Below are positions 27,467 through 36,944 of a stretch of 64,000 nt of DNA, in pieces. Positions within the stretch are counted from its first letter, which is position 1. The number at the start of each line of letters is the position of its first letter. The stretch lies in contig NZ_CP019509.1 of assembly GCF_002002905.1 (NCBI RefSeq), positions 496,001-560,000 of the forward strand, given 5' to 3'. The notes beneath the pieces were generated by a model that saw only the letters and a program-made list of their open reading frames with translations, searched no databases and was not told where the DNA came from. This stretch comes from Aquaspirillum sp. LM1 (GTDB taxonomy: Bacteria; Pseudomonadota; Gammaproteobacteria; Burkholderiales; Aquaspirillaceae). Made by a program: the position numbers and the translations under genes.

Positions 27467-27735
27467 TAGCCAGTCACGTTGAAACACGATGGCTCACGTT
27501 CCACGACGAACCACTCGCCGCACTACACCGCGTCATTCCCGCGCAGGCGGGAATCCAGGCGTGTCCACAGCGTACAGCGGGGTGAGCGCTCATCAGCGCT
27601 ACCTGCGCCATGCCCACCGCGCCCGCTGTGGCGCGGTCTGGGTTCCCGCCTTCGCGGGAACGACACCTGAGGTGAAACTCATGCCGAAAGCGGTCTAATC
27701 GCCTGTCAGTCGATTCAGATCATGGTGACTGGCTA
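27467..27735 (+). repeat. Miniature inverted-repeat element, family B, copy 2
   Basis: This copy is 269 bp, the same length as 8601-8869 and almost identical to it. Terminal repeats TAGCCAGTCAC and GTGACTGGCTA are perfect, and CTAG flanks both sides (27463-27466 and 27736-27739). The near identity of the two copies points to recent spread. Confidence 0.9.
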
Positions 27736-27990
27736 CTAGGTGTAGTACACAGCAGTAGTCACACCACAACGCCAGGAGAGCTTGCTGAGCAGCTCGAAAA
27801 GCAACACCCAGCACCATCGTCCATCTGGGGTGTCTAGCGTGGTTTAGCGCATGCATGGCCGTGATGCCAATCAGGCCAGAACGCTGTGCTGCACACGCTG
27901 GCAGCGGCCCCATTGCCGGAGCACATTCCCTTCCCCAGGGGTTTTCTGCCAGAATTCAGCCTTCATCCCACCCCAATCCACGGATTCGCC

Positions 27991-28929
27991 ATGAGCTACA
28001 CCGTCTTTGTCGATGGCCAGGAAGGCACTACCGGCCTGCAGATCAACGAATACCTTGCCCAGCGCAGCGATATCGAACTGCTCAGGATCGATGCCGACAA
28101 GCGCAAGGACCTGGCCGAGCGCAAGCGCCTGATCAACGAATCCGACGTGACCTTTTTGTGCCTGCCTGACGACGCGGCCAAAGAATCGGTCAGCCTGGTT
28201 GACAACCCCAATACCTGCATCATCGATGCCTCCACCGCGCACCGGGTCAACCCGGACTGGACCTTTGGTCTGCCGGAACTGGCGGCTGAGCAGCGCGCCA
28301 AAATCCGCGCCAGCAAGCGGATTGCCAACCCTGGCTGTCACGCCAGCGCCTTCATTCTGGCGCTGCGCCCACTGGTGGCGGCTGGCCTGCTGCCGGCCAG
28401 CACGCAGATTGCCGCCAATTCCATCACCGGCTATTCCGGCGGCGGCAAGTCGATGATTGCCCACTACCAGAGCCCGGAACGCATCGACGCCCCGCGCCCC
28501 TACGCGCTGGCGCTGGCGCACAAGCACCTGCCGGAAATGCAGGCGTACACCGGGCTGAACGTGGCCCCGATTTTTCAGCCCATCGTTGGCCCGTTTTACA
28601 AAGGCCTGGCACTGACCGCCTATCTGCATCCACAGCAGTTCAGCCGCAGCGCCAGCCCCGCCGACGTGCAGCAGATTCTTGCCGACTACTACGCGGGCGA
28701 GCCGTTTATCCACGTTCAGCCGCTGGACCTGGACGCCACCACCGAGGGCGGGTTTTACAATGTAGAAGCCAATAACGGCAGCAACCGGGTAGACATCGCC
28801 GTGTTTGGCAACGCCGAACGCATGCTGCTGATTGCCCGCCTGGATAACCTGGGCAAGGGCGCATCCGGTGCGGCAGTGCAGTCGATGAATGTGCATCTGG
28901 GGGTGGAAGAAAGCCTCGGCCTGGTGTAA
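27991..28929 (+). CDS. argC: N-acetyl-gamma-glutamyl-phosphate reductase, short form
   Basis: ArgC reduces N-acetylglutamyl phosphate in arginine synthesis. At 312 residues and with the start [20 protein letters not shown], this is the shorter type 2 enzyme. The catalytic cysteine lies in [11 protein letters not shown] near residue 116, and [12 protein letters not shown] follows near 146. The ATG at 27991 fits this start; an in-frame frame further upstream has no support. It is read alone and ends at a strong terminator. The 250 bases before it, after the family B element, show no gene. Confidence 0.94.
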   Translation: MSYTVFVDGQEGTTGLQINEYLAQRSDIELLRIDADKRKDLAERKRLINESDVTFLCLPDDAAKESVSLVDNPNTCIIDASTAHRVNPDWTFGLPELAAEQRAKIRASKRIANPGCHASAFILALRPLVAAGLLPASTQIAANSITGYSGGGKSMIAHYQSPERIDAPRPYALALAHKHLPEMQAYTGLNVAPIFQPIVGPFYKGLALTAYLHPQQFSRSASPADVQQILADYYAGEPFIHVQPLDLDATTEGGFYNVEANNGSNRVDIAVFGNAERMLLIARLDNLGKGASGAAVQSMNVHLGVEESLGLV

Positions 28930-28956
28930 GCCGCTGGTGTCACGCGCGGTGTCTCA

Positions 28957-29008
28957 CGCGCCCTGACCTTACCGCCCGTTGGCGGATGGGTCAGGGCGCG
29001 TTTTTTAT
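28957..29008 (+). terminator. Rho-independent terminator after argC
   Basis: CGCGCCCTGACC at 28957-28968 pairs perfectly with GGTCAGGGCGCG at 28989-29000, followed by six T and TATT. Confidence 0.93.
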
Positions 29009-29038
29009 TGATGCTCAAATACCTGGATAACAGCACGC

Positions 29039-29065
29039 TATTCACCGCAGATTGTGCGGTGAATA
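29039..29065. promoter_or_regulatory. 11-bp perfect dyad before the Fic gene, likely operator
   Basis: TATTCACCGCA and TGCGGTGAATA form a perfect inverted repeat around a 5-base centre (GATTG). It ends 36 bases before the Fic ATG, where a repressor would block transcription or initiation. Fic proteins of this DUF4172 type end in a winged-helix-like domain, so self-binding is a reasonable guess. Confidence 0.6.
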
Positions 29066-29101
29066 TGGACGCATTCGCCGCAGCGCGGGCATACTCGGGT
29101 G

Positions 29102-30217
29102 ATGGACACAGACACCCCACTATATATCTGGCAAGCCGCCGACTGGCCGCATTGGCGCTACGACCTGAACGCCTTGGCCGCGCCGCTGGCCGAAGTCAGC
29201 CACGCGCAAGGCGTGCTGCTGGGCCGGCTGGCCGATGTGGGCATGGATTGGCGTGACAGCGCCAGCCTGGCGGCGCTGACCGACGAAGTGCTGCACACCA
29301 GCGCCATCGAAGGCGAGCTGCTTAACGTCATGTCGGTGCGCTCCTCGCTGGCGCGGCGGCTGGGCGTGGACATTGGCGCGCTGGCCCCCGCAGACCGACA
29401 GGTGGAAGGCGTGGTGGAGCTGGTGCTGAACGCCACCCGCGACAGCCAGGCGGCGCTGACGGCCGAGCGGCTGTTTGGCTGGCATGCGGCGCTCTTCCCC
29501 ACCGGTTATTCTGGCCTGGCGCGCATCAACGTGGGCGGCTGGCGCGATGACGCCGACGGGCCGATGCAAGTGGTGTCCGGCGCGCTGACCCGCCCGCGCG
29601 TGCATTTTCAGGCACCGCCCGCCCAGAGGCTGCCCGCTGACATGCAACGCTTTCTTGACTGGATCAACGCCCCGGCCAAAGAGCCCGCGCTGATCCGCGC
29701 CGGGCTGGGCCATTTATGGTTTGTCACCCTGCATCCGTTTGACGACGGCAACGGCCGCCTGGCGCGCGCCATCGGCGAACTGCTGCTGGCCCGCGCCGAC
29801 GGCAGCCCGCAGCGCTTTTACAGCCTGTCCGCGCAAATTCAGCGTGAACGCAGCCACTATTACCAGATACTGGAAGCCACGCAAAAAGACGGAATGGACG
29901 TCACCAACTGGCTGCTGTGGTTTCTTGCCGCCCTGCACCGCGCCATCCAACACGCACACACCACCCTCGACGCCGTGCTGGCCAAGGCGCGCTTTTGGCA
30001 ACGCTTTGCCAGCACGCCATTCAACCCCCGGCAAATCAAACTGCTGAACCGCCTGCTGGATGGCTTTGACGGCAAACTCACCACCCGCCGCTGGGCATCA
30101 ATGGCCAACTGCTCGCAAGACACCGCGCTGCGCGACATCAACCAGTTGGTGGCATGGGGCGTGTTGCAGCGCCTGGAAGGTGGGGGGCGGAGTGTGGGGT
30201 ATGGGGTGAATGGGTAG
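29102..30217 (+). CDS. Fic family protein with N-terminal DUF4172
   Basis: Fic enzymes move AMP or related groups onto hydroxyl side chains of target proteins. The 371-residue protein has the DUF4172 N-terminus (PLYIWQAADWPHWRYD), an inhibitory helix motif TSAIEGE near residue 66 as in class II Fic proteins that self-inhibit, and the complete active site HPFDDGNGRLAR near 210. The last about 80 residues (FNPRQIKLLNRLLDG through MANCSQDTALRDINQLV and GVLQRLEGGGRSVGY) form a winged-helix-like unit that could bind DNA. It is read alone behind an 11-bp dyad. The ATG at 29102 is preferred over the GTG one codon earlier. The target protein is unknown. Confidence 0.92.
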   Translation: MDTDTPLYIWQAADWPHWRYDLNALAAPLAEVSHAQGVLLGRLADVGMDWRDSASLAALTDEVLHTSAIEGELLNVMSVRSSLARRLGVDIGALAPADRQVEGVVELVLNATRDSQAALTAERLFGWHAALFPTGYSGLARINVGGWRDDADGPMQVVSGALTRPRVHFQAPPAQRLPADMQRFLDWINAPAKEPALIRAGLGHLWFVTLHPFDDGNGRLARAIGELLLARADGSPQRFYSLSAQIQRERSHYYQILEATQKDGMDVTNWLLWFLAALHRAIQHAHTTLDAVLAKARFWQRFASTPFNPRQIKLLNRLLDGFDGKLTTRRWASMANCSQDTALRDINQLVAWGVLQRLEGGGRSVGYGVNG

Positions 30218-30297
30218 AAGGCTGAGGAGCAAGGTGATTGAACGGCTGGCCGAGGACCTGTGCTTGGCTTTTCCTAATATGCGTACTTTTACCCATG

Positions 30298-30346
30298 CCT
30301 ACCCGGGTAATTGTGCAAGGGGCGCTTGCACAATTACCCGGGTAGG
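30298..30346. repeat. Perfect 22-bp inverted repeat with 5-base loop
   Basis: The arms 30298-30319 (starting CCTACCCGGGTAATTG) and 30325-30346 are perfectly complementary, with loop GGGCG. It lies 80 bases after the Fic stop. There is no T-run, so it is not a plain terminator on either strand. It could be a cruciform or transcript-end hairpin, or the relic of a mobile element. Confidence 0.85.
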
Positions 30347-30522
30347 TGTCTTGGCACAATCAAACCAGAGAGAGTCCATGGTTCTTGAGATCGTCCTCCA
30401 TCTATCCCCATGTTTATTTTAAAAATTTACTTGCAGTGAAATATTAAAAGGATGCTGAAAATATACCCGCCGTAAAGATATAAATCTAAGTTGTTGAATT
30501 TTATGTGTTGTGCTGTTGTTAA

Positions 30523-30631
30523 GGATGCGCTGAACAAATCGTCATTCCCGCGAAGGCGGGAATCCAGTAGTTTGATCTTGCTGGGTTTTGCTTTTGGCAA
30601 ACACGATTTTTCTGAATGAATCAGCGTATCT
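30523..30631 (-). repeat. Miniature inverted-repeat element, family A, copy 2
   Basis: A 109-bp copy lies in opposite orientation to the other two. Ends are GGATGCGCTGA and TCAGCGTATCT, and the flanks are TTAA on both sides (30519-30522 and 30632-30635), a clean 4-bp target duplication. The palindrome ATTCCCGCGAAGGCGGGAAT is inside. The AT-rich DNA around it, from the Fic stop at 30217 to the IS at 30897, holds no gene I can support. Confidence 0.85.
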
Positions 30632-30896
30632 TTAAGTGCAGTTTTTGAATAAAAGTATATCCTTAATGGATTGGTGTGGCGCAAATTTAGTGAAAAATAA
30701 AAATTAAGTAGTAGACTTGTGCTAAATGGCAATGTTATCATAAGTACGATAAGCCTCATGGTTTGTTATGAGGGATTTGTCGATAAAATAATTGATTTAT
30801 ATAAATTTTGCCTCTGGTCTAGCCGTATAGGCACACTTAGAAAGTCAAATTCAACCAAAATGCAATAGCAGTTTTAAAAAAACTGTGCCTAAACAC

Positions 30897-32142
30897 CAGG
30901 GCTTCCGCACTCGGAATGAATAGCCGACAAACGACATGAGCTAATGTTTGCACCGGCTGAGAACTTGTTGTTCACTATCAGGCTTTGCCCAAGCCCAACG
31001 TGAGCACCGCCGGAGTCAGCCTGATGCAAGCCCTTGAACATATTGATGATCCACGCAGCCCCAGTAACGGAACGCGTCATGATTTCCGTGAACTCCTGGT
31101 GGTGGCCATCTGCGCGATGTTGTCGGACAACGATACCTTCGAAGAAATGGTGGCGTGGGCACGTTACAAGCAGGACTGGCTGCGAGGTTTCCTCAAACTG
31201 GCGAATGGCATCCCCTCGGAAGACACCTTCATCCGTGTATTCCGGATGCTCGATCCAAAGCAGTTCGAGCATGCATTCCGTGGCTGGGCCGGCGACATTC
31301 TGCCGGTACTGAGTCACGAAACGCTGGCCATCGACGGCAAGACCTTACGTGGCTCTGGTAGCGGTGGCGAACGGGCCATCCACATGGTGAGTGCCTTTGC
31401 CACTCAGGCCGGACTGGTGCTCGGGCAGGAGAAAGTACACGGCAAAAGCAACGAGATCACGGCGATTCCCCTCCTGCTGGAAAGCCTGTACCTCAAGGGC
31501 TTGCTGGTCAGCATCGATGCCATGGGTTGCCAGCGCGACATTGCGGCACAAATTCACCGGCAGGAAGGGGATTACCTGCTGGCGGTCAAAGGTAACCAAC
31601 CCGCGTTGCAAAAGGTGGTTGAGGCGGCGGTGACCGAACTGGGTGAAGCAGCCGTGCCGTGGCCGATGGTCGAGAACAGCCATGGCCGGAAAGTGGTGCA
31701 GACGGCGCGGGTGATTCCGGCTGTAGGGCATATCGACACGACGGCCTGGCCAGCGTGCAAGAGTATCGGCGTGATCGATTCATGGCGGCAGGTGGGCGAC
31801 AAGCCAGCGCAATGGGAGCGGCGTTATTACATCAGTTCGCGCGATCTGGATGGTGAGGCACTGGGGCGTGCGGTACGCGCACACTGGGGCATCGAAAACC
31901 GGCTGCACTGGGTGCTGGATGTGGGATTTGGCGAGGATGCCAGTACGGTGCGCAAGGATTACGCACCGCAGAACCTGTCGTTATTGAAAAAGATAGTGCT
32001 GAATCTGGTGCGACCGGTCCCGATGGGGAAAAACGGCAAGATGAGCTTGCGCATGAAGCGCAAGGCCACAGCATGGTCGGACGAAGAACGAGCCCGGGTG
32101 CTTTGGCTCGAATTCATATGATGTCCGAGTGCGGAGGCCCTG
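30897..32142 (+). mobile_element. Insertion sequence, ISAs1 family, intact
   Basis: The 1246-bp element begins CAGGGCTTCCGCACTCGGA and ends with the inverted match (its complement reads CAGGGCCTCCGCACTCGGA), so the terminal repeats differ at one base in 19. It is flanked by a perfect 10-bp direct repeat GCCTAAACAC at 30887-30896 and 32143-32152, the size known for this family. This looks recent. It has landed in the AT-rich region before the Doc-like gene. Confidence 0.93.
30985..32121 (+). CDS. ISAs1 family transposase
   Basis: The 378-residue transposase has the family N-terminal segment LMQALEHIDDPRSPSNGTRH and DDE-type motifs: LAIDGKTLRGSGSGGER near residue 113, VSIDAMGCQRDIAAQI near 175, LAVKGNQPALQ near 200 and the late AHWGIENRLHWVLDVGFGED near 293, where the glutamate of the triad should lie. 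The start is unsure: TTG at 30985, GTG at 31002 or ATG at 31024. The frame is open to the end, so the element is probably active. Confidence 0.9.
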   Translation: MPKPNVSTAGVSLMQALEHIDDPRSPSNGTRHDFRELLVVAICAMLSDNDTFEEMVAWARYKQDWLRGFLKLANGIPSEDTFIRVFRMLDPKQFEHAFRGWAGDILPVLSHETLAIDGKTLRGSGSGGERAIHMVSAFATQAGLVLGQEKVHGKSNEITAIPLLLESLYLKGLLVSIDAMGCQRDIAAQIHRQEGDYLLAVKGNQPALQKVVEAAVTELGEAAVPWPMVENSHGRKVVQTARVIPAVGHIDTTAWPACKSIGVIDSWRQVGDKPAQWERRYYISSRDLDGEALGRAVRAHWGIENRLHWVLDVGFGEDASTVRKDYAPQNLSLLKKIVLNLVRPVPMGKNGKMSLRMKRKATAWSDEERARVLWLEFI

Positions 32143-32201
32143 GCCTAAACACTAGGCGATCAATCACCATAAAATAAATGGCTTTATAAGGAGTCAATAT
32201 A

Positions 32202-32930
32202 ATGGATGCATCTACAATAGTTTTTATTCATCAGCATCTAACAGAATTTTTTCTAGACAAAGAAGATCCAATAAGTCCTTCCGGCGTGAAAGATTTTTCA
32301 ACTATTGAGTCTGCTGCTGCTCGACCATTTGCAACAGCAGGAGGACAAGATGCTTATCCGTCCGTGTTTTTAAAAGCAGCATCACTTTTCCATAGCATTG
32401 CATGCAATCATTCATTTCACAATGGAAATAAACGCGCAGCGCTACTATCCACTTTGTATTTTTTGAGTGAATTTGGGTATTGGTTGGATAAGTGTAATGA
32501 TGATGAAATGTATGAATTTACCCGAATGATTGCTGCGCATGAAATTATAGAAAATCGCAGAAATGAAGTCGAAGTGATTGCAGAGTGGCTAGAAAGAAAC
32601 TCTCGTAAACAACAGAAAGGTGAAAAGCCTCTTAAACTTGGAGCGTTGCGCGAAGCGTTGGCTAAGTTTGGCTATAGCTTAGTAGAGGCAGGCAATATGT
32701 TTAAAGTCCAAAAAGAAGGAGCTACACTTGAGACAATATTAAAAAAAGGTGTTAGTGGTGCGGAGGATTATGACCCAACTTATATTGCGGAACTTCGGAA
32801 ACGATTAGAACTGACAACTGAGCAGGGAATTGATAGCGCCAGATTCTACGGGCAAAAAGGCATTTCTGATGAATTAAATCAATTCATGCAATTACGTTTG
32901 GATGTTATGCAAAGATTAGCAAAAACATAA
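32202..32930 (+). CDS. Death-on-curing (Doc) family protein with C-terminal extension
   Basis: Doc toxins are Fic-fold kinases that phosphorylate EF-Tu and stop translation. The 242-residue protein has the Doc form of the motif, HSFHNGNKRAAL near residue 69, with an N-terminal IHQHLTEFF segment. It is about twice the usual Doc length: residues about 130-242 form an extra, charged and mostly helical domain of unknown role. AGGAG at 32188-32192 serves the ATG. The gene is AT-rich. No antitoxin gene is seen on either side; the DNA upstream is occupied by the ISAs1 element, which may have parted the gene from its promoter or partner. Confidence 0.82.
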   Translation: MDASTIVFIHQHLTEFFLDKEDPISPSGVKDFSTIESAAARPFATAGGQDAYPSVFLKAASLFHSIACNHSFHNGNKRAALLSTLYFLSEFGYWLDKCNDDEMYEFTRMIAAHEIIENRRNEVEVIAEWLERNSRKQQKGEKPLKLGALREALAKFGYSLVEAGNMFKVQKEGATLETILKKGVSGAEDYDPTYIAELRKRLELTTEQGIDSARFYGQKGISDELNQFMQLRLDVMQRLAKT

Positions 32931-33187
32931 AATATGGGGCGATTTGCCACGCTTTGAAGAATAGCCACGTAAATTTCTTGGTGATTGCCCTATGTATTTT
33001 TGAGTGTTAAAGCTTATTTCCCTACTCCCCCTCCTTTCGAACTACCCCACCCTCCCCCCTCTGCCTCCCTCCCGCTGTCCCTCTGGCCAATGGGCGCAGC
33101 CGCGCCAAGTTCTTATTCTGTCAGGCATTCACACAGGGAGGTTTGCCCTGTGCGGACCGCGTAAGCGGTAACCCTACGGAGGCACGC

Positions 33188-36100
33188 ATGAGCCATTTTC
33201 TCGACAGACTGAATTTTCTGGGCAAGGTGAAATCCACCTTTTCCGATGGCCACGGTGCGGTGGTGAAGGAAGACCGCAAGTGGGAAGACGGATACCGCCA
33301 GCGCTGGCAGCACGACAAGATTGTCCGTTCCACCCACGGGGTGAACTGCACCGGCTCGTGCAGCTGGAAGGTGTACGTGAAGAGCGGGCTGATCACCTGG
33401 GAAACCCAGCAGACCGACTACCCGCGCACCCGGCCCGACCTGCCCAACCACGAGCCGCGTGGTTGTCCGCGTGGGGCGTCGTACAGCTGGTATGTGTATT
33501 CGGCGCAGCGGGTGAAGTACCCGATGGTGCGCGGGGTGCTGATGCAGCACTGGCGCGAGTTGCGTAAAAAGCTGGGGCCGATTGAGGCCTGGCAGCGCAT
33601 CAGCCAGACGCCGGAAATCGCCACGCAGTACAAAACCCAGCGCGGTCAGGGTGGCTTTGTGCGTGCCAGCTGGGATGAGGTGAACGAGATCATCGCCGCC
33701 GCCAACGCTTACACCATCAAGAACTACGGCCCGGACCGGGTGATTGGCTTTTCGCCAATTCCGGCGATGTCGATGGTGTCTTACGCCGCTGGCAGCCGTT
33801 ATCTGAGCCTGATTGGCGGCGTGCCGCTGTCGTTTTACGACTGGTACTGCGATTTGCCGCCGGCCAGCCCGCAGATCTGGGGCGAGCAGACCGACGTGGC
33901 GGAATCGGCTGACTGGTACAACTCCAATTACCTGATGGTGTGGGGCTCGAATATCCCGATGACCCGCACGCCGGACGCGCATTTCTACACCGAGGTGCGC
34001 TATAAGGGCACCAAGACGGTGGCGGTGTCGTCGGACTTTGGCGAGATGGCCAAGTTTGGCGATATCTGGCTGGCCCCCAAGCAGGGCACCGACGCTGCGC
34101 TGGCGATGGCGATGGGCCATGTGATTTTCAAGGAATTCCACCTGGATCGGCCCAGCGACTACTTTACCGGCTATATCCGTCAGTACACCGACATGCCGAT
34201 GCTGGTGATGCTCAAGCAGGATGCCGCTGGCCGTTATCTCCCGGATTACTTCCTGCGTGCCTCGCACCTAGCCGGCAATGCCGATCAGGCGCACAACCCG
34301 GAATGGAAAACCCTGGTGCTGGACGAAACCAGCGGCAATTTGGCGGTGCCCAATGGCTCGGCGGGGTTTCGCTGGGATCAGAGCGGCAAGTGGAATCTGG
34401 AAGAAAAAGCCGGCATCAACAGCCAGCCGGTGAAGGCGCAGCTGTCGCTGATTGCCCAGAGCGATGAAGTGGTGGGCGTGGGCTTCCCGTATTTTGGCGC
34501 AGAGCATGACGAACTGATCACCCGCCGGGTGCCGGTCAGACACATCGTTCTGGCCGACGGCAGCACGGCGCGGGTGGCCACGGTGTTCGACCTGATGGCG
34601 GCCAACTACGGCATTGATCGCGGCCTGGGCGGCGGCAATGTGGCCAGCTCGTATCTGGACGATGTGCCCTACACCCCGGCCTGGCAGCACAAGCACACCG
34701 GGGTGAAGCCGGAAATGGTGATTCAGGTGGCGCGCGAGTTCGCCCAGAATGCCGACCAGACCCATGGCCGCTCGATGGTGATTGTCGGCGCGGCGCTGAA
34801 CCACTGGTATCACATGGACATGACCTATCGCGGCATCATCAATATGTTGATGCTGTGCGGCTGTATCGGTCAGTCTGGCGGTGGCTGGTGCCATTATGTT
34901 GGCCAGGAAAAACTGCGCCCGCAAACCGGCTGGGCCCCGCTGGCATTTGCCGGCGACTGGAACCGCCCGGCGCGGCAGATGAACGGCACCAGCTTCTTCT
35001 ACGCCCACACCAGCCAGTGGCGGCATGAAAAGCTGGGGGTGAATGAAATTCTCAGCCCGACCGCCGACGGCAAGATGGCCAATATGGCGCTGATTGATTA
35101 CAACGCCAAGGCCGAACGCATGGGCTGGCTGCCGTCTGCGCCGCAGCTGACCACCAACCCGCTGGACGTGACCCGCCACGCCGCCGCCGCCGGGCAGGAC
35201 CCGATTACCTACGCGGTTGAGCAGCTGAAATCCGGCCAGCTGGACATGGCCTGCAACGACCCGGACAACCCGAAAAACTTCCCGCGCAATCTGTTTGTCT
35301 GGCGCTCGAATATTCTGGGCAGCTCGGGGAAAGGCCATGAGTACTTTCTCAAGTATCTGCTGGGCACGCAAAATGCGGTGATGAACAGCGAAGAAGGCTG
35401 TGTCAAGCCCAGCGAAATCACTGTGCGCCCGGCGGCACAGGGCAAGCTGGATTTGCTGGTGGTGCTGGATTTCCGCATGTCCACTACCTGTTTGTACGGC
35501 GACATCGTGCTGCCCACCGCCACCTGGTACGAAAAAGACGACCTGAACACCTCGGACATGCACCCGTTCATCCATCCGCTGTCGGAAGCCGTACAGCCAC
35601 TGTGGCAGGCCAAGAGCGACTGGGAAATCTACAAGGGCTTTGCCAAGGCGATTTCTGAAGTGGGCGGCGAGTATCTGGGCGTGCAGCAAGACCTAGTGCT
35701 TACCCCGTTGATGCACGACACCCCGGAAGAGCTGGGCCAGCCGTTCGACCCGCGCGACTGGAAAAAAGGCGAGTGCGAGCCCATCCCTGGCAAGACCATG
35801 CCGAAAATGACTGTGGTCGAGCGCGATTACCGCAAGATCCACGACAAGTTCACCTCGATTGGCCCCTTGCTGGAAAAAGTCGGCAACGGCGGCAAGGGCA
35901 TTGGCTGGCAAACCGGCCACGAAGTGGACGTGCTGCGCGGCCTGAACAAAACCGTGGCCAGCGGCGTGGCGGCTGGTCAGCCCCGGCTGGATACGGCGAT
36001 TGACGCCGCCGAGATGATTCTCACCCTGGCACCGGAAACCAACGGCCATGTGGCGGTGAAAGCCTGGGCGGCCTTGTCCAAGATCACTGGCCGCGACCAC

Positions 36101-36880
36101 ACCCATCTGGCGCTGCCGCGTGAGCACGACAGCATTCGCTTTCGCGATGTGCAGGCGCAGCCGCGCAAGATCATCAGCTCGCCCACCTGGTCGGGCCTGG
36201 AAAGCGAGGAAGTCAGCTACAACGCCGGCTACACCAATGTGCATGAGTACATTCCCTGGCGCACGCTGACTGGCCGCCAGCAGTTCTATCAGGATCACCT
36301 GTGGATGCGTGCCTTTGGCGAAGGGCTGTGTCTGTACAAGCCGCATGTGGACCTGAAAACCACCGCCGCCATCCTGGGCAAGAAGCCCAATGGCCACCAT
36401 GAGATCGTGCTGAACTGGATCACCCCGCACCAGAAATGGGGCATCCACAGCACCTATTCCGACAATCTGCGCATGCTCACCCTCAGCCGAGGCGGCCCAC
36501 ATGTGTGGGTGTCGGAAATCGACGCCAAAAAAGCCGGCATTGTGGATAACGACTGGATTGAAGTGTTCAACGTCAACGGCACGCTGACCGCCCGCGCGGT
36601 GGTCAGCCAGCGCGTGCCGGAAGGCATGAGTCTGATGTACCACGCCCAGGAAAAGATCATCAACGTACCCGGCGCAGAAACCAGCGGCAAGCGCGGCGGC
36701 ATCCACAATTCAGTCACCCGCACGGTGATCAAGCCCACCCACATGATTGGCGGCTACGTGCAGCTGGCCTGGGGCTTCAATTACTACGGCACGGTGGGCT
36801 CCAACCGCGATGAATTCGTGATTGTGCGCAAGATGAAAAACGTGGACTGGCTGGACCAGCCGCTTTCGGAACACGCCTGA
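33188..36880 (+). CDS. narG: Respiratory nitrate reductase alpha subunit
   Basis: NarG holds the Mo-bis-MGD site that reduces nitrate to nitrite on the cytoplasmic side. The 1230-residue length is usual. The start MSHFLDRLNFLGKV is typical, and THGVNCTGSCSWKVY near residue 50, followed by GCPRGASYSWYVY near 93, supplies the His-plus-three-Cys ligands of the FS0 cluster. The Mo-ligand region is near WYNSNYLMVWGSNIPMTRT at about 240. The ATG at 33188 has GGAGG upstream (33177-33181). The 257 bases before it are pyrimidine-rich; I found no clear FNR or NarL site there. It heads narGHJI; no narK or narXL is in the window. Confidence 0.97.
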   Translation: MSHFLDRLNFLGKVKSTFSDGHGAVVKEDRKWEDGYRQRWQHDKIVRSTHGVNCTGSCSWKVYVKSGLITWETQQTDYPRTRPDLPNHEPRGCPRGASYSWYVYSAQRVKYPMVRGVLMQHWRELRKKLGPIEAWQRISQTPEIATQYKTQRGQGGFVRASWDEVNEIIAAANAYTIKNYGPDRVIGFSPIPAMSMVSYAAGSRYLSLIGGVPLSFYDWYCDLPPASPQIWGEQTDVAESADWYNSNYLMVWGSNIPMTRTPDAHFYTEVRYKGTKTVAVSSDFGEMAKFGDIWLAPKQGTDAALAMAMGHVIFKEFHLDRPSDYFTGYIRQYTDMPMLVMLKQDAAGRYLPDYFLRASHLAGNADQAHNPEWKTLVLDETSGNLAVPNGSAGFRWDQSGKWNLEEKAGINSQPVKAQLSLIAQSDEVVGVGFPYFGAEHDELITRRVPVRHIVLADGSTARVATVFDLMAANYGIDRGLGGGNVASSYLDDVPYTPAWQHKHTGVKPEMVIQVAREFAQNADQTHGRSMVIVGAALNHWYHMDMTYRGIINMLMLCGCIGQSGGGWCHYVGQEKLRPQTGWAPLAFAGDWNRPARQMNGTSFFYAHTSQWRHEKLGVNEILSPTADGKMANMALIDYNAKAERMGWLPSAPQLTTNPLDVTRHAAAAGQDPITYAVEQLKSGQLDMACNDPDNPKNFPRNLFVWRSNILGSSGKGHEYFLKYLLGTQNAVMNSEEGCVKPSEITVRPAAQGKLDLLVVLDFRMSTTCLYGDIVLPTATWYEKDDLNTSDMHPFIHPLSEAVQPLWQAKSDWEIYKGFAKAISEVGGEYLGVQQDLVLTPLMHDTPEELGQPFDPRDWKKGECEPIPGKTMPKMTVVERDYRKIHDKFTSIGPLLEKVGNGGKGIGWQTGHEVDVLRGLNKTVASGVAAGQPRLDTAIDAAEMILTLAPETNGHVAVKAWAALSKITGRDHTHLALPREHDSIRFRDVQAQPRKIISSPTWSGLESEEVSYNAGYTNVHEYIPWRTLTGRQQFYQDHLWMRAFGEGLCLYKPHVDLKTTAAILGKKPNGHHEIVLNWITPHQKWGIHSTYSDNLRMLTLSRGGPHVWVSEIDAKKAGIVDNDWIEVFNVNGTLTARAVVSQRVPEGMSLMYHAQEKIINVPGAETSGKRGGIHNSVTRTVIKPTHMIGGYVQLAWGFNYYGTVGSNRDEFVIVRKMKNVDWLDQPLSEHA

Positions 36881-36944
36881 CCCAGGCCGGCAGGGTGGCG
36901 GCTCGCCGCCCGCCTCCGAGACTGACGCAATAAGGAGCAAGAAG

